52,497 bases of DNA from Oscillospiraceae bacterium (GCA_003512525.1 DOQG01000015.1:14154-66650); one strand, 5' to 3'. Positions 26,165 to 34,723 are shown, counted from the first letter of the stretch. Notes: generated by a model not told the origin, from the letters alone. Program-made: numbers and translations.

Positions 26165-27343
26165 ATGAACGAACTTCAGTTAAAGTACGGCTGCAACCCC
26201 AATCAGAAGCCGTCAAGAATATTCATGGCAAACGGAAATTCACTTCCTATCGAAGTGCTTAACGGCAAGCCCGGTTATATAAACTTTATGGATGCCTTCA
26301 ACGGCTGGCAGCTTGTAAGCGAGCTTAAGAAGGCTACAGGGCTTCCCTCCGCAACATCATTCAAGCACGTTTCACCCGCAGGCGCCGCTGTAGGACTTCC
26401 CCTCACAGACACGCTCAAGAAGATATACTGGGTAGACGATCTCGGCGAGCTGTCACCCCTTGCCTGCGCTTATGCAAGAGCAAGAGGTGCCGACAGAATG
26501 TCATCATACGGCGACTTCATCGCTCTGTCGGACAAGTGCGATGTTTCAACGGCAAAGATAATACAGCGTGAGGTATCAGACGGTGTTATCGCTCCCGATT
26601 ACGATCCCGAAGCGCTTGAAATTCTCAAGTCAAAGAAAAAGGGCAACTACAATATAATCAAGATCGATCCCGAGTACGTTCCCGAGCCTATCGAACGCAA
26701 GCAGGTATTCGGCGTTACTTTCGAGCAGGGCAGAAACGAGCTTGTAATCGATGAAAAGCTGTTCTCAAACATTGTGACCGAGAATAAGAATATACCCGAG
26801 AGTGCAAAGATAGATCTTGCAATAGCAATGATCACATTAAAGTACACTCAGTCAAACTCCGTAGCTTACGCTTGCGGCGGTCAGGCTATCGGTATCGGCG
26901 CAGGTCAGCAGTCGAGAATCCACTGCACACGTCTTGCAGGTACAAAGGCTGACAACTGGTACTTAAGACAGTCACCTCAGGTTATGGGCTTACAGTTTGT
27001 AGACAACATAAGACGTGCCGACAGAGATAACGCTATCGACCTCTATATCGGCGAGGATTATATGGACGTTCTTGCAGACGGCGCATGGGAAAACATCTTC
27101 AAGGTAAAGCCCGCCGTATTCACGGCAGAAGAAAAGAAGGCATGGCTTGCAACAATGAAGGGCGTTTCGCTCGGTTCTGACGCATTCTTCCCGTTCGGCG
27201 ACAACATAGAAAGAGCACACAGAAGCGGAGTAGAATACATAGCTCAGCCCGGCGGCTCTATCCGTGACGACAATGTTATCGACACCTGCAACAAGTACGG
27301 TATCGCAATGGCGTTCACAGGAATAAGACTTTTCCACCACTGA
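26165..27343 (+). CDS. Stand-alone AICAR formyltransferase (PurH-like C-terminal half)
   Basis: Protein of 392 residues matching only the transformylase part of PurH. MNELQLKYGCNPNQKPSRIF resembles the LRYGxNPHQ start of that domain. SATSFKHVSPAGAAVG carries the catalytic Lys-His pair, and KYTQSNSVAYACGGQAIGIG matches the folate-site segment. The methylglyoxal-synthase-like cyclohydrolase domain is absent, so PurO next door must supply that step. Such split enzymes are sometimes called PurV. It starts 20 nt after purO with GAAAGGA upstream. High confidence for the reaction. Confidence 0.9.
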   Translation: MNELQLKYGCNPNQKPSRIFMANGNSLPIEVLNGKPGYINFMDAFNGWQLVSELKKATGLPSATSFKHVSPAGAAVGLPLTDTLKKIYWVDDLGELSPLACAYARARGADRMSSYGDFIALSDKCDVSTAKIIQREVSDGVIAPDYDPEALEILKSKKKGNYNIIKIDPEYVPEPIERKQVFGVTFEQGRNELVIDEKLFSNIVTENKNIPESAKIDLAIAMITLKYTQSNSVAYACGGQAIGIGAGQQSRIHCTRLAGTKADNWYLRQSPQVMGLQFVDNIRRADRDNAIDLYIGEDYMDVLADGAWENIFKVKPAVFTAEEKKAWLATMKGVSLGSDAFFPFGDNIERAHRSGVEYIAQPGGSIRDDNVIDTCNKYGIAMAFTGIRLFHH

Positions 27344-27354
27344 TATGCTCAACA

Positions 27355-27568
27355 AACGGGCGGCACGTCCGCCCGTTCAGACTGTCGATAAACCTATATA
27401 TTTTTTGAAAATGGGGTTTGGGGCGTAGCCCCAAGCGGGGTGAGGGCGGCAGCCCCACACTCAGCCCCTTCCCGAGGGGAAGGGGTTTGGGGTTAGGGTT
27501 AGAGAGTTTGCTCTATTTTTAAAAAATAATTTTTTCTACAAGCTAAACGGGCGGCACGTCCGCCCGTT
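27355..27568. repeat. Intergenic repeat block with duplicated palindrome
   Basis: The 23-bp palindrome with arms AACGGGCGG/CCGCCCGTT occurs identically at 27355-27377 and 27546-27568; the second is followed by ACTTTTTT and works as a terminator for the purine genes. Between them lie the dispersed motif CAGACTGTCGATAAACCTA (27378-27396), nested GGGGC/GCCCC hairpins and a G-tract run. It looks like a repeat inserted with duplication of a terminator palindrome. No ORF. Confidence 0.75.
27476..27498 (+). other. G-quadruplex motif
   Basis: Four G-tracts with very short loops: GGGG-AA-GGGG-TTT-GGGG-TTA-GGG. This is a canonical intramolecular quadruplex pattern on the plus (transcribed-RNA-sense) strand, within the repeat block. 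Confidence 0.6.
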
Positions 27569-27597
27569 ACTTTTTTAACATCTACAAAGGTACTACT

Positions 27598-28143
27598 ATG
27601 CATTTTACTTATACAGATAAAGATCCCCTTGACGGCAGATTTGAATTCAGGCAGAGCGGTACGTTTCGGGTGTTGTCACCGTTTGCCGCGCTGAAAATAG
27701 TTATAGCGTGTATTATTGAAGCGATGATCGCTCCGTATACTCTCGGCGTATTATTTAACGGAGGAGCGACAGCGAATAACACCTCAATTATAATAATTAA
27801 AATTGCTCTTGCCGTAATCCTGCCGGTACTGCCTATATGGTATATACTGATAGTTGCAGGCGGAGAGCAGCAATACAGCTACTATGCCGACGAACGTCTT
27901 ATGCGTATAGCGAATAAACGTCATACCTATATTTTCAGGTACTCGGACATAGAAAATGTGACCTACAAGCCTATGACTCTTTTCACAAAGCAAAAAGGCT
28001 ATACTGTCACTGTTACGACAAAAAATACCACGCTGTTCTTCCGTTATATCATGCCGTCTTGTGCAGAATTTTTCACAATACAGTCCACTCCGTTCTATAT
28101 ACTTCAAAATCCGCCTTTGGCGGAGGAAAGGAAAGACCGATGA
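27598..28143 (+). CDS. Membrane protein with PH-like tail, unknown function
   Basis: Protein of 181 residues that I do not recognise by name. Two hydrophobic segments (about 31-55 and 66-86) form a hairpin in the membrane. The remainder, with YSYYADERLMRIANKRHTYI and FRYSDIENVTYKP, resembles the bacterial PH-like (bPH/DUF304) fold, in which a short Y.DE..... pattern and an alternating beta tail recur. It heads a three-gene coupled block between the AICAR formyltransferase gene and purD. AAAGG lies before the ATG. The downstream lipoprotein gene overlaps its stop by ATGA. Confidence 0.7.
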   Translation: MHFTYTDKDPLDGRFEFRQSGTFRVLSPFAALKIVIACIIEAMIAPYTLGVLFNGGATANNTSIIIIKIALAVILPVLPIWYILIVAGGEQQYSYYADERLMRIANKRHTYIFRYSDIENVTYKPMTLFTKQKGYTVTVTTKNTTLFFRYIMPSCAEFFTIQSTPFYILQNPPLAEERKDR

Positions 28144-28958
28144 AAAGATCATTGACGCTCCTATGCGCGGCAGCGCTTATAATATCTGTTTGCGGTTGCT
28201 CGAATACTATTGCTGTTCCCCCTCAGCTGACGCAAAAGGCAGACGCAACTTCTGTGACGGAAGCATCAAAAGAAACTCCGTCGACCACTCCTGCTACCGA
28301 AGCGGTTACTACACCTGCGACCTCTTCTGTTACTGCTCCGGAATCTACTGCACATACAACAGTCGCCTCAGCGGTAACATCGACCCCTAAACCGGAAACA
28401 TCTGTTTCATCGCGCACCGAACAAACAAAGACCGATGCTCCGCCATCGACTTCAAAACCGGTCGCTACAGCAGGGAAACTGATAAAGCACAGTGTGAATA
28501 AGCTTACTTTGACATACGATGACGGTATATACTTTGATATCGGCGAAAGTGAATTTGAAGAAGATAATAATGAGCTTTATCTTGTACATTATGCTGACAA
28601 CGGCGAAGTCACATCGAATATTGTGGTTATGTGCAGTGACGAAGACGAAGACACAGAAGGCAAATCTGTAAGCGAGATCGGCGAAACTTATATGAGCTAT
28701 TATACTGTCGGTGATAATATTGTTTCATCAACAAAAAGCATGATCAAAATCGGCAGTACCGATGTGTTTTACGGAACTGTGAAATCATCGGACGGAGAAT
28801 ATTCTGTTTCTGCAATACAGCACATATATTTTGCTCGTCACGCCAATAAAGTCTATACTGTAATAGCTCTTCATCTTGATGATAATGAAGAGCAGGTCAC
28901 AAAGTCGCTTGAATACACGCTCAATTCAATGACTTTTGACTACTCTGTCAACACATGA
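28140..28958 (+). CDS. Lipoprotein with Ser/Thr-rich linker, unknown function
   Basis: Secreted lipoprotein of 272 residues. The signal peptide MKRSLTLLCAAALIISVCGC ends in a lipobox with Cys20. Residues about 30-115 are a low-complexity Thr/Ser/Ala/Pro linker, typical of surface-tethered domains. The globular part (about 118-272) begins KLIKHSVNKLTLTYDDGIYF and shows no family I can name. The ATG overlaps the previous TGA (ATGA) and a GGAGGAAAGG site precedes it; the start at 28059 would lack the signal peptide. The 3' end overlaps the pentapeptide gene by ATGA as well. Confidence 0.8.
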   Translation: MKRSLTLLCAAALIISVCGCSNTIAVPPQLTQKADATSVTEASKETPSTTPATEAVTTPATSSVTAPESTAHTTVASAVTSTPKPETSVSSRTEQTKTDAPPSTSKPVATAGKLIKHSVNKLTLTYDDGIYFDIGESEFEEDNNELYLVHYADNGEVTSNIVVMCSDEDEDTEGKSVSEIGETYMSYYTVGDNIVSSTKSMIKIGSTDVFYGTVKSSDGEYSVSAIQHIYFARHANKVYTVIALHLDDNEEQVTKSLEYTLNSMTFDYSVNT

Positions 28959-29623
28959 CGGAAAGATCAAACTCATTTTCCGGATCGGTGAAACTGCCTG
29001 CAGAGCTGATACCGATATCGGATATTGATGCGGAGCTTTCAAAAGCGCGGGAGGATGAAACGGACTTTTGCTCAACAGATTTTTCAAAGCTTGTCTGCGA
29101 CAGCACCGATTTCTCTTCCCTGTATTTCAAGAACTGTCTGTTCAAGGGCAGTCGCTTTACAGCCTGTGATTTTTCAAAATCCACATTCATTGACTGTGTT
29201 TTCAAAGGCTGTGATATATCAAACTGTGATTTCACCGAGAGCTATTTCAGAGCCTGCTCCTTTACCTCATGCAAGGCTGTCGGAGCGGCTTTCAAGGGCT
29301 CATATCATAAAAATGTCAGCTTTGACGGCGGCAGCTTTGAGCTGTCGGACTTTCAACGTTCAAAGCTTCAATCGGTGCGTATAACGGACACCGACTTCTC
29401 CTCTGCTCTGTTTTCTTCGTGCGAGATAAAGCAGACGGAGCTTAAAAACGTCACGCTTGCAAAAGCGGTGTTCTTCGGGACAAAGCTTGCAGGACTTGAC
29501 TTTACCTCCTGTAATATCGACGGTCTTACAGTATCGGATACAGGAACAGAACTTAAAGGCGCTAAGGTCGATGTATGGCAAGCGGCAATGTTTGCAAAAC
29601 TGCTCGGGCTTATTGTTGAATAG
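28955..29623 (+). CDS. Pentapeptide-repeat protein
   Basis: Protein of 222 residues composed mostly of pentapeptide repeats with central Phe/Leu, for example STDFSKLVCDSTDFSSLYFK and later CDISNCDFTESYFRACSF. Such repeats fold into a right-handed quadrilateral beta helix; some family members mimic DNA and protect gyrase, others have unknown roles. Repeats run from about residue 35 to 195, with an N-terminal and a short C-terminal helix. Third gene of the ATGA-coupled block and probably made in fixed ratio with the two membrane/surface proteins. Function not deducible. Confidence 0.85.
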   Translation: MTERSNSFSGSVKLPAELIPISDIDAELSKAREDETDFCSTDFSKLVCDSTDFSSLYFKNCLFKGSRFTACDFSKSTFIDCVFKGCDISNCDFTESYFRACSFTSCKAVGAAFKGSYHKNVSFDGGSFELSDFQRSKLQSVRITDTDFSSALFSSCEIKQTELKNVTLAKAVFFGTKLAGLDFTSCNIDGLTVSDTGTELKGAKVDVWQAAMFAKLLGLIVE

Positions 29624-29663
29624 TCAAACAGACAAGATCTAAAAAAGAAAGGTTTTAATCAAG

Positions 29664-30944
29664 ATGAACGTACTTGTAATAGGCGGAGGCGGAAGAGAGC
29701 ACGCCATAATAACCGCTCTCGCAAAATCAAACAAGGTAGACAAGCTGTATGCCGCACCCGGCAACGGCGGTATCTCAAAATATGCCGAGTGCTTTAATGT
29801 AAAGGCAACCGATATCGACGGCTGTGTAGAGCTTGCAAAGAAGCTCAGACCCGACTATGTATTCGTAGCACCCGATGACCCGCTGGTTATGGGTATGGTG
29901 GACAAGCTCAACGCAGAGGGCTTTAAGACCTTCGGACCCAGAGCAAATGCCGCCATTCTCGAGGGCAGTAAGGTATTCTCAAAGGCTCTGATGAAGAAGT
30001 ACAATATCCCTACAGCAGCTTACGAAACATTCACAGACGCAGATGAGGCTATAGCTTACATCAAAAAGCAGAACAGCTTCCCTGCCGTTATCAAATGTGA
30101 CGGCCTTGCGCTCGGCAAGGGCGTAATAATTGCCAAGGACGAACAGGAGGCAGAAAACGCAGTACGTTCAATGCTCCTTGACGGAAAATTCGGCAAGTCC
30201 GGAAGTGAGATAGTAATCGAAGAATTTATGACAGGTCCTGAGGTAACCGTCCTTGCGTTCACAGACGGTAAGACAGTAAAGCCTATGATAAGCTCTATGG
30301 ATCACAAGCGTGCTTATGATAACGATGAGGGTCTTAACACGGGCGGAATGGGCACTATAGCTCCTAATCCTCTCTACACCCCCGATAAACAGCAGGAATG
30401 CATGGAAAAGATATTCCTGCCTACAATAAAGGCTATGGCGGCTGAGGGCAGACCATTCAAGGGCTGTCTGTACTTCGGTCTTATGCTGACCCCGAACGGT
30501 GCAAAGGTAATTGAGTACAACTGCCGCTTCGGCGACCCCGAAACACAGGTGGTTCTCCCCTTACTTGAAACAGACATTATGGATATAATCGAAGCTGTCT
30601 GGGAAGAAAAGCTCGATACGCTTGATATAAAGTGGAGCGACAAGTCATGCGCCTGCGTTGTTATGGCAAGCGGCGGCTATCCCGAAAAGTACGAAACAGG
30701 CAAGGTAATAAACGGTCTTGACGAAAACGGTCAGTGCGAGGGCGCATTCGTTTACCACGCAGGCACAAAGCTGGAGGACGGAAAGTTCCTTACGGCAGGC
30801 GGAAGAGTTCTCGGAATTACCGCGTACGGCGATACATTACAGGAGGCTCTCGACACAGCCTATAAGGCAGTAGACACTATAAGCTTTGAAAAGGCACATT
30901 ATCGTCACGATATCGGCAAAAAAGCGCTTTCTGCATTAAAATAA
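29664..30944 (+). CDS. purD: GAR synthetase
   Basis: Phosphoribosylamine-glycine ligase of 426 residues, ATP-grasp fold; couples the PurF product with glycine. Signatures are NVLVIGGGGREHAIITAL, KCDGLALGKGVIIAKD, SMDHKRAYDNDEGLNTGGMG and EYNCRFGDPETQVVLPLL. It follows the three-gene insert by 40 nt, still on the same strand, and is probably the last gene of the purine cluster. AAGAAAGG precedes the ATG. Confidence 0.95.
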   Translation: MNVLVIGGGGREHAIITALAKSNKVDKLYAAPGNGGISKYAECFNVKATDIDGCVELAKKLRPDYVFVAPDDPLVMGMVDKLNAEGFKTFGPRANAAILEGSKVFSKALMKKYNIPTAAYETFTDADEAIAYIKKQNSFPAVIKCDGLALGKGVIIAKDEQEAENAVRSMLLDGKFGKSGSEIVIEEFMTGPEVTVLAFTDGKTVKPMISSMDHKRAYDNDEGLNTGGMGTIAPNPLYTPDKQQECMEKIFLPTIKAMAAEGRPFKGCLYFGLMLTPNGAKVIEYNCRFGDPETQVVLPLLETDIMDIIEAVWEEKLDTLDIKWSDKSCACVVMASGGYPEKYETGKVINGLDENGQCEGAFVYHAGTKLEDGKFLTAGGRVLGITAYGDTLQEALDTAYKAVDTISFEKAHYRHDIGKKALSALK

Positions 30945-30958
30945 TTCCCAAAAAGCAC

Positions 30959-30987
30959 TTGCATTTCATTTCTTTTTATGTTATAAT
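30959..30987 (+). promoter_or_regulatory. Promoter of secG
   Basis: TTGCAT (30959-30964), 17 nt, TATAAT (30982-30987), just after purD. Confidence 0.7.
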
Positions 30988-31072
30988 AGCATTTGCGTGT
31001 TAGAATAATTTTGGGTTTGTACGATAAACAGACACTCGGACATACCCGTATTCCTATAAGGAGGACATATAA

Positions 31073-31510
31073 ATGGGAATATTAGAAATAATCAGTGCTA
31101 TTGTTCTGGTTGTTGCCTGTGTTTTCATCGTACTCGTGGTACTTATGCAGGATACAAAGCAGGGTATGTCGCAGACGATTACAGGCGGTAGTGCAGACAA
31201 CTATTATCAGAGAAATTCAGGACGTTCAAACGAGGCTAAGCTGAACAGACTTACAAAGGTTGCAGCAATCATCTTCTTTGTTGTGGCTCTCGTTGTTAAC
31301 TTCATCGTTATGTACAGCGGAAACTTCAATAAGACAGACAATTCTTCGACAACAAGCTCCGCAACATCATCTGTAACATCTTCCGTTACAAGTGACGATT
31401 CCTCAGCTTCATCGACAGATTCTTCTGCTTCTTCATCTGACGCTTCTTCTGCTGATTCCTCAGCAGCCGAGTCTTCATCTGAAACAAGCACAGAAACATC
31501 TGCCGAATAA
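31073..31510 (+). CDS. secG: Preprotein translocase subunit SecG with Ser-rich tail
   Basis: SecG, the small accessory subunit of the SecYEG channel. Two membrane helices (about 5-25 and 62-82) flank the conserved cytoplasmic loop QDTKQGMSQTITGGSADNYY. Typical SecG proteins are 75-80 residues. This one has 145, because a tail of about 60 Ser, Thr, Asp, Ala and Glu residues follows the second helix on the outer side. Strong AGGAGG site. It has its own promoter and terminator. Confidence 0.92.
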   Translation: MGILEIISAIVLVVACVFIVLVVLMQDTKQGMSQTITGGSADNYYQRNSGRSNEAKLNRLTKVAAIIFFVVALVVNFIVMYSGNFNKTDNSSTTSSATSSVTSSVTSDDSSASSTDSSASSSDASSADSSAAESSSETSTETSAE

Positions 31511-31522
31511 TTAAAGCTTTTA

Positions 31523-31551
31523 AAAGCTGTCGCACTGCGGCAGCTTTTTTT
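31523..31551 (+). terminator. Terminator after secG
   Basis: AAAGCTGTCGC (31523-31533) / GCGGCAGCTTT (31537-31547) with one wobble pair, then a T-run. Confidence 0.85.
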
Positions 31552-31606
31552 GTATATGTCTGATTGTTCCGGCAACGTTCGCCGGATATAAGTAAATGCT
31601 GAGCTG

Positions 31607-31635
31607 TTGAAAAAAACGCCCTGTTATGATACAAT
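31607..31635 (+). promoter_or_regulatory. Promoter upstream of the MITE
   Basis: TTGAAA (31607-31612), 17 nt, TACAAT (31630-31635). The next gene on this strand is the small membrane protein at 31857, now separated by the inserted repeat element. Confidence 0.65.
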
Positions 31636-31649
31636 ATAATCAATGATTA

Positions 31650-31830
31650 TTAAAGGCAACACCACATAATTAACGGCTTTCGCCTTTGCCGCACGCTTGC
31701 TTGCATATTTTCCGCCATCTTGCGCAAATTTTGCTTGACAGGCGCCAGCCTGCCCGCACTCAATTTATACAATCTGACGAAAAATCTGACTGCGCAATCG
31801 CACGACAATAATTATGCGGTATAGCCTTAA
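31650..31830. mobile_element. MITE-like element, 181 bp
   Basis: Imperfect terminal inverted repeats of about 22 bp: TTAAAGGCAACACCACATAA at 31650 and, inverted, TTAAGGCTATACCGCATAAT ending at 31830. TTAA is present at both edges and may be the target duplication or part of the ends. The interior has no ORF. Elements with the end GGCTATACCGCATAATT are, as I recall, common in Ruminococcaceae genomes. Confidence 0.65.
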
Positions 31831-31856
31831 ACAAAACTTACTCGGAGGGACATCAA

Positions 31857-32036
31857 ATGAAAAAAAAGTGCATCGCCATTTGCGGTTTTGCTTTTTCAGC
31901 ATTTCTTCTCATCTGTATGTTCATAAACTTATTTAAGGGGCATATCGTAGCCGCTGTATGTAGTCTTGGAGCGTGTTTCTTCTTTTTCGCTCTGTCTTTA
32001 TTAACTTATAAAAAAGGCAAAGACAGCAACCCGTAA
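31857..32036 (+). CDS. Small membrane protein, 59 residues
   Basis: Two hydrophobic segments (about 5-24 and 31-50) joined by NLFKGH, with a lysine-rich N-terminus MKKKCI and a polar tail KKGKDSNP. CGGAGGG lies 8 nt before the ATG. Start, ribosome site and hydrophobic pattern support a real gene, although it is short and of unknown role. Its 5' leader contains the MITE. It precedes a two-component system by 114 nt. Confidence 0.6.
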   Translation: MKKKCIAICGFAFSAFLLICMFINLFKGHIVAAVCSLGACFFFFALSLLTYKKGKDSNP

Positions 32037-32150
32037 ATCAATTCCTTGCAAATCATCCGACATCAGATTTCGCACAAGATCTCATACGCTCTAAGGCTGT
32101 TCTAAGCTAACGCTACTATAATATCAATATCGAAAAAGGACGGTGATATT

Positions 32151-32834
32151 ATGAAGCTCCTGTTTGCAGAAGATGAGGTCAGTATGGCTGAGGCTGTGAC
32201 CGACATTCTGACCTATCATAATTATACGGTAGACACGGTTTATGACGGTGCCGACGCTCTTGATTACGCAAGAGCTGAACAATATGACGGGATAATTCTT
32301 GATATAATGATGCCGAAAAAGAGCGGCTTAGAGGTGCTTAAAACACTAAGGAGCGAGGGAAACACCACTCCTATTCTCCTGCTTACCGCAAAGGCTGAAG
32401 TCGAGGACAGGATAGCGGGGCTTGATATGGGTGCGGACGATTACCTGCCGAAGCCGTTTGTAATGGGCGAACTTCTTTCACGTATCAGAGCAATGCTCCG
32501 CAGAAAAGACAGGTTTACGCCCGATATTATGACATTCGGCAATGTGTCGCTCAATCTCAGCAGCTGCGAGCTTAAAGGACCGTTGCAGTCAATTGTCCTG
32601 CCCAAAATAGAATACAAGCTAATGGAGCTTCTTATGCTCAACAAGGGCATCTATCTTTCCACTGAAGATATTCTCGTAAAGGTCTGGGGCTATGAGAGCG
32701 ATGCCGAAAGCGGCGCAGTATGGGTATATATATCCTATGTAAGAAAACGTCTTGCCGCTATCGGCGCAGATATTGAAATCCGGGCCAAGCGCAGTGTTGG
32801 CTATACTCTTGCAAAGATCGGGGATACTGACTGA
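32151..32834 (+). CDS. OmpR-family response regulator
   Basis: Response regulator of 227 residues. Receiver domain with acidic EDE (7-9), phospho-acceptor Asp51 in IILDIMMPKKSG and KPF near 102; winged-helix output domain ending RAKRSVGYTLAKIG. Its TGA shares its last base with the ATG of the histidine kinase (TGATG), so the pair is coupled. A TATAAT at 32117-32122 lacks a good -35. Target genes unknown. Confidence 0.93.
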   Translation: MKLLFAEDEVSMAEAVTDILTYHNYTVDTVYDGADALDYARAEQYDGIILDIMMPKKSGLEVLKTLRSEGNTTPILLLTAKAEVEDRIAGLDMGADDYLPKPFVMGELLSRIRAMLRRKDRFTPDIMTFGNVSLNLSSCELKGPLQSIVLPKIEYKLMELLMLNKGIYLSTEDILVKVWGYESDAESGAVWVYISYVRKRLAAIGADIEIRAKRSVGYTLAKIGDTD

Positions 32835-34210
32835 TGGTAAAACAGCTGCAGAAAAAGTTTATCATATCCGCTATGACAGCGGTAACAATTCTGCTTGTCG
32901 TACTTATCGGCGGAATAAACGTTTTCAATTATCTCACAACAAGCAACGATAACGACAGGCTGATGGAAATGCTCTGCTACAGCTTTGAAACCTCAACAAA
33001 GTGGAACGCAAATATAACCGACAATACTCAGCCTCCGCAGAGCATAAACAGCACTCAGCAAAATACAACCGACGCAACCGGCAATCAGAATGATACCGGG
33101 TTTGTGCCGCAGGACAATGGAACTAAACCGCCCGACGATAAAAAGAACAACGGCTTTGGCAGACACGATAAAAACGCAGTGGATTCAGCACGTTATGCCG
33201 CAGTTGCGATCGACAAAAACGGCAATATCATAAGGACGGATGTCACTCATATATCATCGCTTACCGAGGAGGAAGCGACCGCCATTACCGAAGCACTTAA
33301 AAATACCGCTTCGGGAACAGGCACATACAACGGTTTTCTGTACAGGATAAGCGAAACAAAGCGTGCAGAAGGCAAAGTTATCATCCTGCTTGACAACGGT
33401 ATGCAGATAAGCTCGTTCTTTACGGTACTGTTTATATCCGCCGGTGCAGGAATATTCGGTTGGCTTCTGATGCTTTTGCTTGTTATTCTGCTTTCCAAAA
33501 AAACGATCGCACCTGTTGCACGCAGTATAGAAAAGCAAAAGCAATTTGTTACAAATGCGGGTCACGAGATAAAGACGCCGCTTGCCATTATACTTGCCAA
33601 TACCGATGCGATGGAACTGCACAACGGTGAAAACAAATGGAGCAGGAATATCCGTGCGCAGACGCTCCGGCTCAGCGGACTTATGCAAAATCTTCTTATG
33701 CTTGCGAAAATGGACGAAAGCTCAACAAAACTCCCAATGTGCAGTTTCGATATAAGCACGGCGGCTGAAGATACGGTAAATGCATTTATAGAGCCTGCCG
33801 CCCTCAAGGGCGTGATGATAGCGCAGGATATCCAAAAAGGGCTTCAGCTCAATGGCAACCGCGACAGCATAGTACAGCTTATGACGGTACTGCTTGACAA
33901 TGCAGTGAAGTACACCGAAAGCGGCGGCACTATTAGTGCAAAGCTCAGCGGCAATGATAAGAATATAGCACTCAGCATAGCAAATACCTGTGAGCCTATT
34001 GACCACCCCGAAAAGCTGTTTGACCGCTTTTACCGAGGTGACAGCGCAAGGACACAGAAAAACGGCGGCTACGGTATAGGCTTATCGGTAGCACAGGCAA
34101 TAGCGGAGCTTCATAAAGGCACTATCACAGCGGAAAATATAACCGGTACATCTCCTGATAATCCCGATATTAACACGGATAATATGCTTATGTTTACGGT
34201 TAAAATATGA
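32834..34210 (+). CDS. Sensor histidine kinase
   Basis: Membrane histidine kinase of 458 residues, partner of the preceding regulator. Membrane helices at about 10-33 and 197-220 enclose an external sensor domain of about 160 residues rich in Asn, Gln, Thr and Asp (the segment around 60-110 is low complexity). Phospho-acceptor His244 is in NAGHEIKTPLAIILANTDAM; the ATPase domain has LLDNAVKYTESGG and GYGIGLSVAQAIAELHKG. There is no HAMP domain. Signal unknown. Confidence 0.93.
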   Translation: MVKQLQKKFIISAMTAVTILLVVLIGGINVFNYLTTSNDNDRLMEMLCYSFETSTKWNANITDNTQPPQSINSTQQNTTDATGNQNDTGFVPQDNGTKPPDDKKNNGFGRHDKNAVDSARYAAVAIDKNGNIIRTDVTHISSLTEEEATAITEALKNTASGTGTYNGFLYRISETKRAEGKVIILLDNGMQISSFFTVLFISAGAGIFGWLLMLLLVILLSKKTIAPVARSIEKQKQFVTNAGHEIKTPLAIILANTDAMELHNGENKWSRNIRAQTLRLSGLMQNLLMLAKMDESSTKLPMCSFDISTAAEDTVNAFIEPAALKGVMIAQDIQKGLQLNGNRDSIVQLMTVLLDNAVKYTESGGTISAKLSGNDKNIALSIANTCEPIDHPEKLFDRFYRGDSARTQKNGGYGIGLSVAQAIAELHKGTITAENITGTSPDNPDINTDNMLMFTVKI

Positions 34211-34213
34211 ATA

Positions 34214-34262
34214 AAAAACGGTTTGCAAAGCAGCTGAAATCAGCCGAATGCAAACCGTTTTT
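34214..34262 (+). terminator. Terminator after the two-component system
   Basis: AAAAACGGTTTGCA (34214-34227) / TGCAAACCGTTTTT (34249-34262), 14 perfect pairs, usable in both directions. Confidence 0.88.
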
Positions 34263-34334
34263 ACATATATGACTTTTCTCATTGCTTTTCGCGGCGACAC
34301 TTCCCCGCAAGATCTATAGCGGCTGCAATAATTA

Positions 34335-34640
34335 TCACACCACGGAAACCTCGATCACGATATTTCCCCTTGCGTCCTCATACCAGGTTTCCCACGCAAA
34401 ATACTTGTCCCAGCAGTCACACTCGCAGAAATCCATATATTCCGCATTGAACTCCTCCGCTTCTTCCACCGGCACAAGCCAGCCGCTGCAATCGCTTGCA
34501 ATAAGCCCGTTCTTCACCTGCTCATGACCCTCTTTGCTGTCAAGAAAGAACACGCAACCTTTGGTTTCAGCCGCCTGCTGAACCTTCTCCATAAATTTCT
34601 CAAATCCGAGCGGCTCTCTGGTTCTGAGTCCCGTCATCAT
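34335..34640 (-). CDS. Hypothetical acidic protein, 101 residues
   Basis: Cytosolic protein that I do not recognise. It is acidic, with WLVPVEEAEEFNAEYMDFCE and a tryptophan/aromatic-rich end (CWDKYFAWETWYEDARGN), and no membrane segment. AAGGTG lies upstream of two adjacent ATGs; either 34640 or 34637 may be used. It stands alone, facing the two-component operon tail to tail. Coding is supported by length, ribosome site and absence of a better frame. Confidence 0.6.
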   Translation of the reverse strand: MMTGLRTREPLGFEKFMEKVQQAAETKGCVFFLDSKEGHEQVKNGLIASDCSGWLVPVEEAEEFNAEYMDFCECDCWDKYFAWETWYEDARGNIVIEVSVV

Positions 34641-34723
34641 AATACACCTTGCCTTTATATCAAAATAGTGTAATAATTATACCACCGCTCTGCCCCCAAG
34701 TCAACCGTGGTATACAAAGACTG

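Noticed and set aside
27476..27503. Telomere-like repeat (TTAGGG pattern)
   Set aside because: Only one or two units in a bacterial intergenic repeat; better described as a G-quadruplex motif.
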